A stretch of 64,000 nt of DNA, taken from positions 11,699 to 75,698 of the forward strand of contig NZ_JNWO01000042.1 of the NCBI RefSeq assembly GCF_000716435.1, written 5' to 3'. Each line of letters opens with the position of its first letter. The first letter of the stretch is position 1. Shown here in pieces: positions 14,872 through 23,543 of this stretch. A program made the translations under genes and the position numbers. Source of the DNA: Streptomyces xylophagus (GTDB taxonomy: Bacteria > Actinomycetota > Actinomycetes > Streptomycetales > Streptomycetaceae). Below the pieces are notes generated by a model. The model did no database searches, had not been told where the DNA came from, and worked only from the letters and a program-made list of their open reading frames with translations.

Positions 14872-16461
14872 CTAGCTATTGACGCCAGCCTTGAACAGTG
14901 TCCGAATATTGGTCCACATGGCCAGCCATGTAGAATGAAGAGGCTCGACAGAGGCTCTTTTTTGCTTTGTAGAGCTGTTATCGTCAGGTTCGAATTTCAC
15001 CTTCGCGGAAGCTCCGACCGGTACTACATCGGTCAACGCCCAGCGTGCACGACGGTTGTAGTCGACGCTTAAGTTGTGCTCATGGAGCGAAAGACCGTCG
15101 AACAGCTCGCTTATGAGCTCCCGTTTGTGGTCGATACTCCTGGATTTCATGTACTCATCTGCGGCCGACTGCGTCAACCGGACGAAGTCGAGGGCGCTAT
15201 CTAGATATGACGTGTCTTCCGAGTCGAGACTCTTCATCTGACGCGATACGTCGGCCTGCTGTGCGCGCAGCGAGATGACCTTGGCGTCGTACATCTCTAA
15301 TGTGATACGTCCGTCGAGGCGATCGTCGTAGAGGGTCGCGACCTTAACTCCGATTCTTTCTTTCTCTGCCTCTAACTCCTGCTGTGCCGATCGCCGGCCT
15401 GCCAGCTCTGCATCAAGGGTGGCCTTCAGATTCGTCTTGAGCCAAGCCACTAGATTGGGATGCGGAGCCTTCAAGGCTCGCAAATGATCCAGTATCTGAG
15501 CATCAATAACCTCTTCTCGCACGAAACCGCTGCGTGAGCAGTTCCGGGGCTTCGGACACTTTCCGTACCAGTGCCCTTTGGCGGTTTCCCATACCAGGAG
15601 TCCATCACAAGCGGTACAGGCGACAAGTCCTTGATAGAGAGGGTGGTGTTTGCGGTAGCGCGGCAAGAGGTTCTTGCTTCGCGAGAGAGCCGCTTGTACA
15701 CGTTCGAACAGATCGACCGAGATAATCGGCGTGTGACTGCCGGGATAGGCTTGCCCATTCCACGATATGACCCCGATATAGTACGGGTTATGCAGCAGAC
15801 GTTGCAACGTGCTCACCGTCACAGGATGTCCGTTGAAGAGCAGACCACGTTTCGCCATCTCTGGAGACAGCGACTTCAATGTGTAGCGCTTCGTAGCAGC
15901 TAACTCGAACATCTTCCTGATCAGGGGCACGAGTGCTGGTACTTCCCTTTGGATGCGTCTTCCGTTTTCCGTGACGCTCTCATATCCCAAGGGAGGAGCG
16001 GCAGGTAGCCAACCCTGACGCAGCTTCTCCAGCTGGCCTTTGCGGACCTCCTCGCTTAGGTTGTCCGTGTAGTTTTTGGCTATGACTACGTGCATGCCCC
16101 ACACCAGCTTCTCCTGCGACGAGGAGTTCTTGTGGAGTATGAGCGAGTTCTTGGGCGCGTGTAATCGGCGCGTTTCGTCGGCTGCTAGCCAGTCCTCCAC
16201 CATTACGGTGTCTTTGAAGTTCCGCAGCAGCCTATCTACCTTCTCGCACACAAAGTGCAAAATGCCGCGCTGTTTCAGATAGCTGATGGCCTCATTGAAG
16301 GTCTTGCGCTGGTCCGCTCTCGACGCGCTTTCGGCGATAAAGAATACCTTTACTACGTTCAAGTCTGCTCGCTGAGCGTAGTCGCGCAGGTACCGCTCTT
16401 GGGCTTCCTGTGAGAAGCCCTCTTGTTCTTGCTCTTTCGTTGAGACCCTGACCAAGATCAC
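14872..16461 (-). CDS. Large serine recombinase (integrase)
   Basis: The 529-residue protein has the full large-serine-recombinase plan: N-terminal resolvase domain with catalytic serine in VRVSTKEQ, later arginines in KVDRLLRNFKD, the recombinase domain (GYESV..NGRRIQ, LHNPYYIGVISWNG), a zinc-ribbon (CTACDG ... CPKPRNC) and a coiled-coil (EAEKERIG). Such enzymes insert an element at one attB site without host factors and need a separate directionality factor to excise it. The annotated GTG gives a very short lead before the catalytic strand, and AGGAGG lies far upstream; an upstream start in the same frame is likely (see findings). First gene of the minus-strand mobile block reaching to about 23.3 kb. 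Confidence 0.9.
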   Translation of the reverse strand: MILVRVSTKEQEQEGFSQEAQERYLRDYAQRADLNVVKVFFIAESASRADQRKTFNEAISYLKQRGILHFVCEKVDRLLRNFKDTVMVEDWLAADETRRLHAPKNSLILHKNSSSQEKLVWGMHVVIAKNYTDNLSEEVRKGQLEKLRQGWLPAAPPLGYESVTENGRRIQREVPALVPLIRKMFELAATKRYTLKSLSPEMAKRGLLFNGHPVTVSTLQRLLHNPYYIGVISWNGQAYPGSHTPIISVDLFERVQAALSRSKNLLPRYRKHHPLYQGLVACTACDGLLVWETAKGHWYGKCPKPRNCSRSGFVREEVIDAQILDHLRALKAPHPNLVAWLKTNLKATLDAELAGRRSAQQELEAEKERIGVKVATLYDDRLDGRITLEMYDAKVISLRAQQADVSRQMKSLDSEDTSYLDSALDFVRLTQSAADEYMKSRSIDHKRELISELFDGLSLHEHNLSVDYNRRARWALTDVVPVGASAKVKFEPDDNSSTKQKRASVEPLHSTWLAMWTNIRTLFKAGVNS

Positions 16462-16495
16462 AGCAGTTGATTTATTTTTAGTGTTACTCGTAGAA

Positions 16496-16540
16496 CCTCC
16501 TTCTCCGGCAATGCCGGATAGTTAATGGTTCCCCGCGGGG
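16496..16540 (-). promoter_or_regulatory. Leader with AGGAGG and two short palindromes before the recombinase
   Basis: Perfect inverted repeat TCCGGC-AAT-GCCGGA (16504-16518) directly precedes the AGGAGG at 16496-16501 on the minus strand, and a CCCCGCGGGG palindrome lies at 16531-16540. They could limit recombinase translation or bind a regulator. Confidence 0.35.
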
Positions 16541-16550
16541 ATATTTTGAC

Positions 16551-16775
16551 TCATTTTTGCGAATCGTCCAAGCTCAACCTTTTTCGCAGGGCGACTGCTT
16601 CACGCTCAGCAACTCGACGTTGGACCCCTAGCTTGACGAGAGCGGTATAGAACCGCTTCAGCCAGTCCGCGATTTCTGCCGCTTCAGTGGATTTGGCTTC
16701 GTATCCGTAATTTTCAAGCAGAATCTTTCGCAGTTCTTCTAGTTGCTGAGCTTGAGCTAGTGAATGTTGAGACAT
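16551..16775 (-). CDS. Small helical protein, candidate directionality factor
   Basis: The ATG at 16775 is preceded by GGAGGGAAACAC. The 74-residue product is charged and almost wholly helical (SLAQAQQLEELRKILLE, EIADWLKRFYTALVKLG, EREAVALRKRLSL). It is immediately upstream of the recombinase in the same direction. Recombination directionality factors for large serine integrases are small, diverse and often adjacent, so it is a candidate on position and size only. Confidence 0.5.
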   Translation of the reverse strand: MSQHSLAQAQQLEELRKILLENYGYEAKSTEAAEIADWLKRFYTALVKLGVQRRVAEREAVALRKRLSLDDSQK

Positions 16776-16851
16776 GTGTTTCCCTCCGTGGTTTGGAAAT
16801 GAGAAAGCCCGGGTCGGCAAGACCGATCCGGGCGATATGAGTGCGACTAAT

Positions 16852-17835
16852 TCAGACCGTCGCCAACTCGCGGGCCAGTTTCAAGGAACGGGCCTTGAGG
16901 GGTTCGGGCTTGATGAGCGTCCGGTTGAGCTTGGTTTCCCAGGTGCGGGAACGTCGGACGTGGTCCAGGTACTCTCCTGCGGCCTGCACAAGCCCGTAGG
17001 CGGTGTGGGCGACTGGAGCGGTGGTTGGGGAAGCCAGAATGGATCGGACGGCCTGGCGGGCTTCCTCGACGTTGCTGGCGACACGGTCTGTGACGAGGCC
17101 GTCGGGCGGCATGGGGATGAACTCCCTGACGAACAGCTCGCGTTGCCGGGTAGAGATGGGCAGCGCCAGCAGTTCGCGGGCCAGTTCTTCGTAGGCCCGC
17201 ATTTCCCGGCGAGCGCCGGTGACGGCGTCGCGGGCTTCGTCGACACGGTTACGCCAGCCGCGCTTGTGCACGAACGAGAACGTGGTGCCAGTGCGGTCGC
17301 CTTCCAGCTCGGCGGCGCGGAAGGTGTTGCCACAGACGATGCGGACGGCGGTCGCGCGGGCGGTACAGCCTCCGGGAAGGCCGTGCCGGTTGGTGATGCC
17401 GAGGTACGGCAACGTGATGGTGTCGTCGCCGGGCAGCACGATGGGCTCGTCCAACAAGGCCAGGCACCAAACAGAGCGGCCCTCGTCGAGAACGCCGGCG
17501 GTCTCCCACTTGACGTTCGGCTGAGCCAGAACGGCTTCGACGATCTCGCCCATTTCCCCGTGATCGATGACGGCGTAGGAGTCGCGGTTGATCCACAGGG
17601 TGGCGCTGGTGTCAGAGCGGGCGATGCGTTGCCAGCCCTTGATGGGCTCGTACAGCGGTTGGCCGGCCTCATCGATGCCGCGGAGTTCGTAGACGGCCTC
17701 GGTGATGGGGTCCCAGGTGAGGCCGGCAAGCTGGCGTGCCTCGTCCCAGGTGGTGGGGTGCTGGTCCAGGACCAGGCCCTCACGGTGCCAGGGCATCTCC
17801 CTGACGGAGAACATCGACTCGACGTTGGCAGGCAT
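16852..17835 (-). CDS. DUF932 (phage/plasmid-like) protein
   Basis: The 327-residue protein begins MPANVESMFSVREMPWHREG and contains LPYLGITNRHGLPGG and VRIVCGNTFRAAE, the pattern of the DUF932/TIGR03299 family found in phages, plasmids and integrated elements. Members are soluble; the function is not established, although a role in replication or protection of incoming DNA has been proposed. The start has AAAGGA about eight bases upstream. It lies between the integrase pair and small accessory genes, as in other actinobacterial conjugative elements. Confidence 0.8.
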   Translation of the reverse strand: MPANVESMFSVREMPWHREGLVLDQHPTTWDEARQLAGLTWDPITEAVYELRGIDEAGQPLYEPIKGWQRIARSDTSATLWINRDSYAVIDHGEMGEIVEAVLAQPNVKWETAGVLDEGRSVWCLALLDEPIVLPGDDTITLPYLGITNRHGLPGGCTARATAVRIVCGNTFRAAELEGDRTGTTFSFVHKRGWRNRVDEARDAVTGARREMRAYEELARELLALPISTRQRELFVREFIPMPPDGLVTDRVASNVEEARQAVRSILASPTTAPVAHTAYGLVQAAGEYLDHVRRSRTWETKLNRTLIKPEPLKARSLKLARELATV

Positions 17836-17928
17836 AGCGCCCGTCCTTTCATAGGTCGAGAAATGGGTCCGGGGAGCCTGGGCACCTGGTGGCGCCCGGA
17901 CTCCCCGGATGGGATGTGAAAGGTGTGG

Positions 17929-18111
17929 TCAGTCGCTGTCGACGTACGCCAGCTCGGTGATGTGGAAGCTGGCTGCTGGGTGGAGGGCGTTGGCGTAGCC
18001 GGTGATGGGCAGGCCGGTGAAGAACCGGATCTGCTCAGCCAGCCAGCACCGGGCCAGCAGTACGTCAGAGCCGTCCTCGGGCTCGAAGGTGATCTTCAAG
18101 GTGAGGTCCAT
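17929..18111 (-). CDS. Small conserved-looking element protein
   Basis: A GAGAGGAG precedes the ATG. The 60-residue product (MDLTLKITFEPEDGSD, CWLAEQIRFFTGLPITGYA) reads as an alternating beta/alpha domain with no recognised motif. It sits in line with the DUF932 gene and its neighbours, all on the minus strand. Confidence 0.55.
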   Translation of the reverse strand: MDLTLKITFEPEDGSDVLLARCWLAEQIRFFTGLPITGYANALHPAASFHITELAYVDSD

Positions 18112-18224
18112 GGCATGGCTCCTCTCTGTGGGGATGCCAGGGAACTGGGGAGAGACACCGGCGGCAGGCGGAGCTGCCCGCCGCCGGCATCAGGTGGGCC
18201 ACCTGGGGAGCAGCCGAGGGCGGC

Positions 18225-18812
18225 CTAGACCTCCGAGACGTGAATCCCCGAGATCTCATAGGTGGAGGTGTCGCCATCGACGTCGTCCAGCCCCGACAGA
18301 TCGGGCTGGAGGTACTGGAGGGCGTCGTCCTCGGCAGCGTCCTCGCTGCTGGGATTGACTTCGTAGCTGCCGGTGATCGTGTACGCGACCCGGACGCGGG
18401 TCTCGTATGAGGCGAGACCGAACTTGGCCAGGAAGTCGTCCAGGCCTTCGCGGCAGATACTGCCGTCCTCGTGCCGGTCGACGGCGTACTGCCGGATGGC
18501 GTCTATGACCAGCTCGTGCGAGCGGTGCTGCTCGGCGTGCTTCTCGATGGCCACCTTGCGGCAGATGGCCAGGGCCTCGATGGCTTCGCGCAGCGTGGTC
18601 TCACGAACGGCCGGGTCGGTGATGGGCTGGATCTGGAGCAGCTGTGTGCTGTGCGTGGTGATGCGACCGGCGAAGTAGAACTCGATCTGATCGGTGTCGA
18701 CGAGTCGGAGGACGACGCCAGCCCGCTCCCCGGAGTAGACGGGGGCCGGCAGATGAGTGGCGAGATCCTGCGGCGCGAGGCTGCGCAGCATCTCAAGGGT
18801 CAGCTCTGACAT
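18225..18812 (-). CDS. Uncharacterised element protein
   Basis: AAAGGAGG stands at an ideal distance before the ATG. The 195-residue acidic protein has an LRLVDTDQIEFYFAGRI beta region, a helical centre (LREAIEALAICRKVAIEKHAEQHRSHELV) and an acidic tail (SSEDAAEDDALQYLQPDLSGLDDVDGD is its core). No family is recognised. Part of the minus-strand gene train of the mobile block. Confidence 0.6.
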   Translation of the reverse strand: MSELTLEMLRSLAPQDLATHLPAPVYSGERAGVVLRLVDTDQIEFYFAGRITTHSTQLLQIQPITDPAVRETTLREAIEALAICRKVAIEKHAEQHRSHELVIDAIRQYAVDRHEDGSICREGLDDFLAKFGLASYETRVRVAYTITGSYEVNPSSEDAAEDDALQYLQPDLSGLDDVDGDTSTYEISGIHVSEV

Positions 18813-18948
18813 GGCTGACCTCCTTTGTGGAAAGTGCGAGCGCTGATTTCGGTGGTGAGGCTCAGGCGCTCTGGGGCCCCGGGCAGACGCCCGCCCAGCC
18901 AGCCGGTTGGTTCCCAGCTATCCAGGCGGACGTCGGCCAGGACTGGGG

Positions 18949-19242
18949 CTACAGCGCTCCGCCGCAGACGAAGCATTTCTCGCCGTCGACCAGGTCGTCG
19001 GAGTAAAGGACTTTGGGGAACTCGTACGACGTGTAGCTGTTCTCGTCGTTGCGGTTAATGCCAGCCGTCTTGGCTGCCATATCGAGCACTTGCTCAGTGC
19101 TGAAGCTATCTGGACTGTCGATGAGGTAATACGGGGCAGCTAGGTCCTTGGTGCATTCAGGGCAGACGGTCTTCTCGCCGTAGTAGTACGCGATGATGTC
19201 GGTTGCACCCGTGAGCGCTTCTCCCTTTACTGATGTGGTCAT
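18949..19242 (-). CDS. Small protein with two CxxC pairs (zinc-ribbon-like)
   Basis: The 97-residue product carries CPEC near residue 28 and CFVC near residue 90, a spacing that could bind one zinc atom and bring the two ends together. The middle is polar and probably helical. AAAGGA precedes the ATG. Not otherwise recognised; in the same direction as the surrounding transfer genes. Confidence 0.6.
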   Translation of the reverse strand: MTTSVKGEALTGATDIIAYYYGEKTVCPECTKDLAAPYYLIDSPDSFSTEQVLDMAAKTAGINRNDENSYTSYEFPKVLYSDDLVDGEKCFVCGGAL

Positions 19243-19299
19243 TTACCGAGTTCCTTTCTCGTTCGTTGATTCGAGCTGGACGTATTCAGCTGTGAGGAT

Positions 19300-20115
19300 T
19301 TACGTGATGGGTGAGGCGAGCGCGGTCAGCATGTCGGCTTCGGTGGTGACGACGAACAAGCCGCGAGCTGCATCCGTCTGCCGGTCGATGACGCGCTGGA
19401 CCGCTTGGCGACGGGCGTCGGTCGGGACGATGAAGATGACACCGGGGAAGATGCCGAAGCGCTGCTGCTCGACACCCGAGAGTTCAAAGCGGCGGTAGGC
19501 GTCGCACTTGTCGGCGATGTGGCGCTGGCCTTCGGTGCCCCGGTCGATCTCGACGAACCAGGACAGCTCCAGGTCACCGGTCACCAGGCGCACCACGGCG
19601 TCCGGTTTGGCCACCAGGGGCTCGTCACCCAGACCGAGGTAGCGTCGCCAGCTGTCAGGCTCGGCCTGGAACTCGCGTAGCGTCGGGCCGCCCTCGCGGG
19701 CCTGCTCGGTCAGCCGGACGTACAGCTCCGAGATCGCCAGGCGGTGGGCAAGGAATGCGTCGGACGGCATCCAGCTGCGGCGTTGGCGTTGACGGGCGGC
19801 AGTATCAGCTCCGCTGAGGGACCAGCCGGCCTCGGTCAGAGTGAGCACGTATCCAGGTGCCCCAACCTTGCGGTCGCGCGAGCGGTTGGCGTAGCGCTGG
19901 ATCAGGTTGAACCGAACCAGTCGTTCAGCGTGCCGCTGGCCCAAACGAGCGGTCGTGGCCGGCTTGCTTTCACCGAAGACGAGACGGCCAAGTTGGGCCG
20001 TCGTGGCGACGTGGAGGGTGGCGAGTTCGGCGAGGAACTGGCGTTCACGGGTGGTCAGGTCAACCGCCAGTTGGGCGAGACGGCCACCGGTGAAAGGACG
20101 GGTGGGCGGAGGCAT
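19300..20115 (-). CDS. Replication-relaxation family protein
   Basis: From the ATG at 20115 (GGAG upstream) the 271-residue protein matches the layout of the Replic_Relax family of actinobacterial plasmids and conjugative elements: N-terminal winged-helix region (LTTRERQFLAELATLHVATTAQLGRLVF, R-rich recognition helix, YVLTLTEAG), then a C-terminal nuclease-like or relaxase-like core with PDAVVRL and SWFVEIDRGTEG, where D and E..D can bind metal. A longer upstream frame exists but overlaps nothing useful and lacks a start signal. Probably needed to begin replication or transfer of the element; the VirD4-like gene follows upstream in the same direction. Confidence 0.75.
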   Translation of the reverse strand: MPPPTRPFTGGRLAQLAVDLTTRERQFLAELATLHVATTAQLGRLVFGESKPATTARLGQRHAERLVRFNLIQRYANRSRDRKVGAPGYVLTLTEAGWSLSGADTAARQRQRRSWMPSDAFLAHRLAISELYVRLTEQAREGGPTLREFQAEPDSWRRYLGLGDEPLVAKPDAVVRLVTGDLELSWFVEIDRGTEGQRHIADKCDAYRRFELSGVEQQRFGIFPGVIFIVPTDARRQAVQRVIDRQTDAARGLFVVTTEADMLTALASPIT

Positions 20116-20251
20116 GGCGGTCGGGCTCCTTTCAAAAGATGTGTATGGAAAGGGGTAGAGATTCATACACGGGGATGAGTCAAAAAGGCGGTCTGGGCAG
20201 GGAAAACGATCTGCGAACTCCTGCCATATAGCGACAGGTCTGATGACGGGC

Positions 20252-22540
20252 TCATTTGGCGGGCCGGGCTCCGCGAGCGCTGTTTCGGGGCCGGCTGGCC
20301 TGGCGTCGATCGGCGATCTCCCGTTCGACCTCGGCCCGGTCTCGGCCGTAGGCAGCTCTGGAGGCAGCCCGAGCCTGAGCACCGAAGCCGGTGGGCTCGG
20401 GTGGCGGGTTGGTGGCGATGCTGACGGGCGGGTTCACTCGGCCGTTGGCCACGATGACGGCCACAGCGGTACGCGGCTCCAGGGTCAGCAGGTCCTCCGG
20501 CTTCACCTGCGGGCCGAGTGCACGGGCCAATGTCGCGGCGTCGTCAGCACCTGGTTGGAGGACGACCTTGGTACGGGCCTCGCTGAGCAGGGCGGCGCGC
20601 AAGTTGGTCGGTACCTGGGTGATGTGCTGGAGGGCCGCGATGATGCCGAGGAAGTGGCCACGGGCACGGGCCAGCATGTCGGTCAGGTCGGCTCCGCTGC
20701 GCAGGAAGCGAGCGGCCTCGTCGATGTAGAGGAACGTCGGCTGACGCTGGTCGCGCGTGACGGCGGCTCGTCGCATGGCGGCGTTCCAGACCATGCTGAC
20801 CAACAGGCCACCGAGCAGGTCGACGGCGTACGAGCCGGCTAGGCCAGACGGCAGGGCCACGAGCAGAATCTTGCGCTGCTCCATGACCTCTCGCATGGTC
20901 CAGGCGGGCTTTGCCTGGCCGAGCATGGCGCGCAGCTGTCGCCGGTCGGTCAACGGCGAAATCTTGTTGATCACGGCGGAGACGGCTTGTCCGCGTTCGC
21001 CTTCGCTCCAGCTGTTGAAGCGAGCGAAGAAGGCTCCCACAGTCGGAGCGAAGGCGGAATCGAGGCGGGACAGCAGTGAGGCCCGGAAGACCTCGTCGGT
21101 CAGAACGGCAGGCAGTTCCACCAAGGTCATGCCAGGAGTCGCCGCCAACAGCACCAGGGCGGCCTTGAGTACCTCCTCCAGCCGTGGTCCCCAGCTGTCG
21201 GCGTTGGCCTTGATGAGTTCCATGACCTGGTCGGCTACCAGCTCGGCGTCGTCCTTGGAACAGGCCAGCGGGTTGATGCCCACCGGCCGGTCGTCGCTGG
21301 CGTCGAGGTAGATCAGGTCGCGGATGCGTGCCTCGGGGATGCGGTCGGCCACGTCGCGGGCCAGGTCTCCGCCGGGATCGAGCAGGATGATGCCCCGACC
21401 GGCCTGGATGTCCTGAGCCAACTCATTGAGTAGCAGCGTGGACTTGCCGGAGCCGGTGGGGCCGGTGACGAGCTGGTGCATCAGGCCGTCAGCGGCTGAC
21501 ATCGCTATGGTCCGCTGGAGTCCGTCGTAGGTGGCGGTACCGAGGATGCGGCCGTACGACGGCAGCTCGGGCACCGGCGGGAACGACCGGACTCCGGTGA
21601 GCGCCAAGCCCTGCATCGTCGGGCCGGCCAATGGCCAGCCGAGCATCGTGGCGGCCTCACGGGCGTTGACGTAGACGGGGGCCGTGGTGTTTCCGGTCGC
21701 ACCCAGAGCCAGCCAATCGGCGGCCCTGCGTGGCAACCAGCGAGGAACGAGAGCAGCCCCGTTCTGGTCCAGCTGGTGCAGTGAGGCCATAAGCCGGCCG
21801 ACCAGGAGGTGAGCCCGCGACTGGCCTCCTGCTGCTGCGCCGACGGTTCCGACGACGGCAAACCACGGTTCAGCCGTCTTCGCCTTGAAGTCGGCCGCGG
21901 CTTGCTTGTCCAGAGTTGCGGGCGGCGTGGCCGTGAGCCACTGGCCCAGGCTTTGCAGCCAGGTCGGCACCAGGCTGGAGCCCGAGGTGCGCCGCCTGGC
22001 CAACGGCAGCTGTGGCGTTCGGACGGGATAGACCACGAGCTGGTAGACGATGGTTTCGTCTCTCGCTAGTGGTTGCAGGGCACTGAGCACAGCGGTGGTG
22101 AACACCTCGGGGGCATCCGTTCGCAACGGCCGAGCGGTCGTGGTCAGACGGATGCGCCGCAGCCACTGGGCCGGGGGCAGGGCCGGGATGTCAATGAGGG
22201 TGGCCCGCAGGTTGGGCACGATGCCGCGCAGTTGGCGCAGCAGCACGTCCGCCTGGTGCTTGGGCAGCCGGAGCCGATGCTCGATGCGGCCAGGCCAGCC
22301 GACCGACTCGAACACGACGCTGTCGCGGCCAAAGAGCCAACCGCGAGACGGCCGCAGCCGGGTCAGGGCGTGCAGGAAGGCCGTCACCTGCCCAATGGTC
22401 AGGTCACGCGGAAAGCCGAGTCGGTACGTTACTCGGGCGGTGTCTCGGGTCAGCTGGTCGCGACAGCGCAAGATGAGAATAATTGCGATGGTGGCGCTGA
22501 AGAGCGCGGCGCTTGCGACGAACCTTGTCGTGTCGCTCAT
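20252..22540 (-). CDS. VirD4/HerA-like conjugative ATPase
   Basis: The 762-residue protein has an N-terminal membrane helix (VASAALFSATIAIILILR), about 330 residues of poorly conserved sequence, then a RecA-like motor with Walker A GPTGSGKST near residue 360, LLDPGGDLARD shortly after, and Walker B TFLYIDEAARFL near residue 620. This is the composition of type IV coupling proteins and HerA-type DNA pumps in actinobacterial elements lacking a full type IV secretion system. It should move DNA (double- or single-stranded) between hyphae. The large size, membrane anchor and adjacency to the replication-relaxation gene support a transfer role. Confidence 0.8.
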   Translation of the reverse strand: MSDTTRFVASAALFSATIAIILILRCRDQLTRDTARVTYRLGFPRDLTIGQVTAFLHALTRLRPSRGWLFGRDSVVFESVGWPGRIEHRLRLPKHQADVLLRQLRGIVPNLRATLIDIPALPPAQWLRRIRLTTTARPLRTDAPEVFTTAVLSALQPLARDETIVYQLVVYPVRTPQLPLARRRTSGSSLVPTWLQSLGQWLTATPPATLDKQAAADFKAKTAEPWFAVVGTVGAAAGGQSRAHLLVGRLMASLHQLDQNGAALVPRWLPRRAADWLALGATGNTTAPVYVNAREAATMLGWPLAGPTMQGLALTGVRSFPPVPELPSYGRILGTATYDGLQRTIAMSAADGLMHQLVTGPTGSGKSTLLLNELAQDIQAGRGIILLDPGGDLARDVADRIPEARIRDLIYLDASDDRPVGINPLACSKDDAELVADQVMELIKANADSWGPRLEEVLKAALVLLAATPGMTLVELPAVLTDEVFRASLLSRLDSAFAPTVGAFFARFNSWSEGERGQAVSAVINKISPLTDRRQLRAMLGQAKPAWTMREVMEQRKILLVALPSGLAGSYAVDLLGGLLVSMVWNAAMRRAAVTRDQRQPTFLYIDEAARFLRSGADLTDMLARARGHFLGIIAALQHITQVPTNLRAALLSEARTKVVLQPGADDAATLARALGPQVKPEDLLTLEPRTAVAVIVANGRVNPPVSIATNPPPEPTGFGAQARAASRAAYGRDRAEVEREIADRRQASRPRNSARGARPAK

Positions 22541-22848
22541 GGACGGCCTCCAGTGTGCGGAGGCAGCGGATAAGGGACACCTATGGCCGAGACGGGCCAG
22601 AGTTTGCGTGGTGCTTCATTGAGCATCCACCCCCCTTGGCCACAAAAATCCGCCAGGGCGAATTTGGTGGCAGTTATGCGAAGCGCAAGTAGACTCATTG
22701 CAACTTCACCCATCAATTATAGCACGGCAGGGCCGAAAAGTCAATTACTTTAAGGCCCTACATCTGGTGCGAGTGGGCTTTTCGAGTGCTCTTTTGGCGC
22801 GTTAGTTCAGCTACCGCCGGACTAATTAGCGACAGCCTTTACGAACGT
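22541..22848. other. Intergenic region upstream of the transfer ATPase
   Basis: About 300 bases with locally AT-rich patches around 22700-22760; likely holds the promoter for the long minus-strand train. No RNA gene or clear terminator recognised. Confidence 0.4.
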
Positions 22849-22998
22849 CTAGCGACGGCCGAGGAAGCGAATGGCTAGCAGGCAGAGCACGACCAGGGCT
22901 ACGAGGTAGCCGAAGATGCCGCACAGGAACTGGCCAACCACGATGACGGCGAAGGCCGCCGCGATGATGCGGATAGCGGTCTTTTCGTGCGGTGACAT
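22849..22998 (-). CDS. Small one- or two-pass membrane protein
   Basis: The 49-residue product starts MSPHEKTAIRIIAAAFAV and is hydrophobic almost throughout (VIVVGQFLCGIFGYLVALVV), ending FLGRR. The ATG is six bases after the stop of the upstream gene. Its size kept it out of automatic length cut-offs, but the reading frame codes for a believable membrane helix pair. Possibly a spread or transfer helper like the small Spd proteins of Streptomyces plasmids (inference). Confidence 0.6.
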   Translation of the reverse strand: MSPHEKTAIRIIAAAFAVIVVGQFLCGIFGYLVALVVLCLLAIRFLGRR

Positions 22999-23004
22999 GA
23001 CCGC

Positions 23005-23280
23005 TCACGCCTCGCCGTCGAAGGTGGCCAGTGCCTCAGCCAGGTCTTCGAGGAGGCCGAGGATGATCGTGGCTTCGTTGTAAGCCGCTTCGAGCAATTC
23101 GCTCGGCTCCACGCTGATGAGCTGCTTGGCCATGATCATGGCCCGCAGCCGGGAGCCGGCCATCGTGACGGCCGCGGTGCCGAGGTGCGTGCTGCTGCGT
23201 AGCTCTTCGTACCGGGCGACGGTTGCCTTCAGCTCAGCCACCTGGCCATCCCGACCAGTGGAAACAGAGTTCTCTTCCAT
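23005..23280 (-). CDS. Small helical element protein
   Basis: From ATG 23280 (GAGGAA seven bases upstream) the product has 91 residues: charged helices (DGQVAELKATVARYEELR, SELLEAAYNEATIILGLLEDL). No motif. A longer frame upstream lacks a start signal. Coupled to the small membrane gene that follows. Confidence 0.6.
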   Translation of the reverse strand: MEENSVSTGRDGQVAELKATVARYEELRSSTHLGTAAVTMAGSRLRAMIMAKQLISVEPSELLEAAYNEATIILGLLEDLAEALATFDGEA

Positions 23281-23543
23281 GATGTGTTCCTCGATGCAGG
23301 CGGCCCTGGGCACACGGGTAGCGCGTAAGCGGGCCGAAGCGGAGACCGAGGGAGGCCACACGGCCACGGGTTTGGCGGGGCCTCTCTCACCGAAGAATTC
23401 GGTGAGTTCAGGATGACCATCCGTCGGCGGAGATACAGGAGGGCAATCCACATTTCCACAGCCAGACCAGCCCAGCTCTACCGGTTCTTCGTCTGACCAG
23501 CAAAAACTTGCCGATCCCTGCTATCTGACTGACCATTAGCCTT

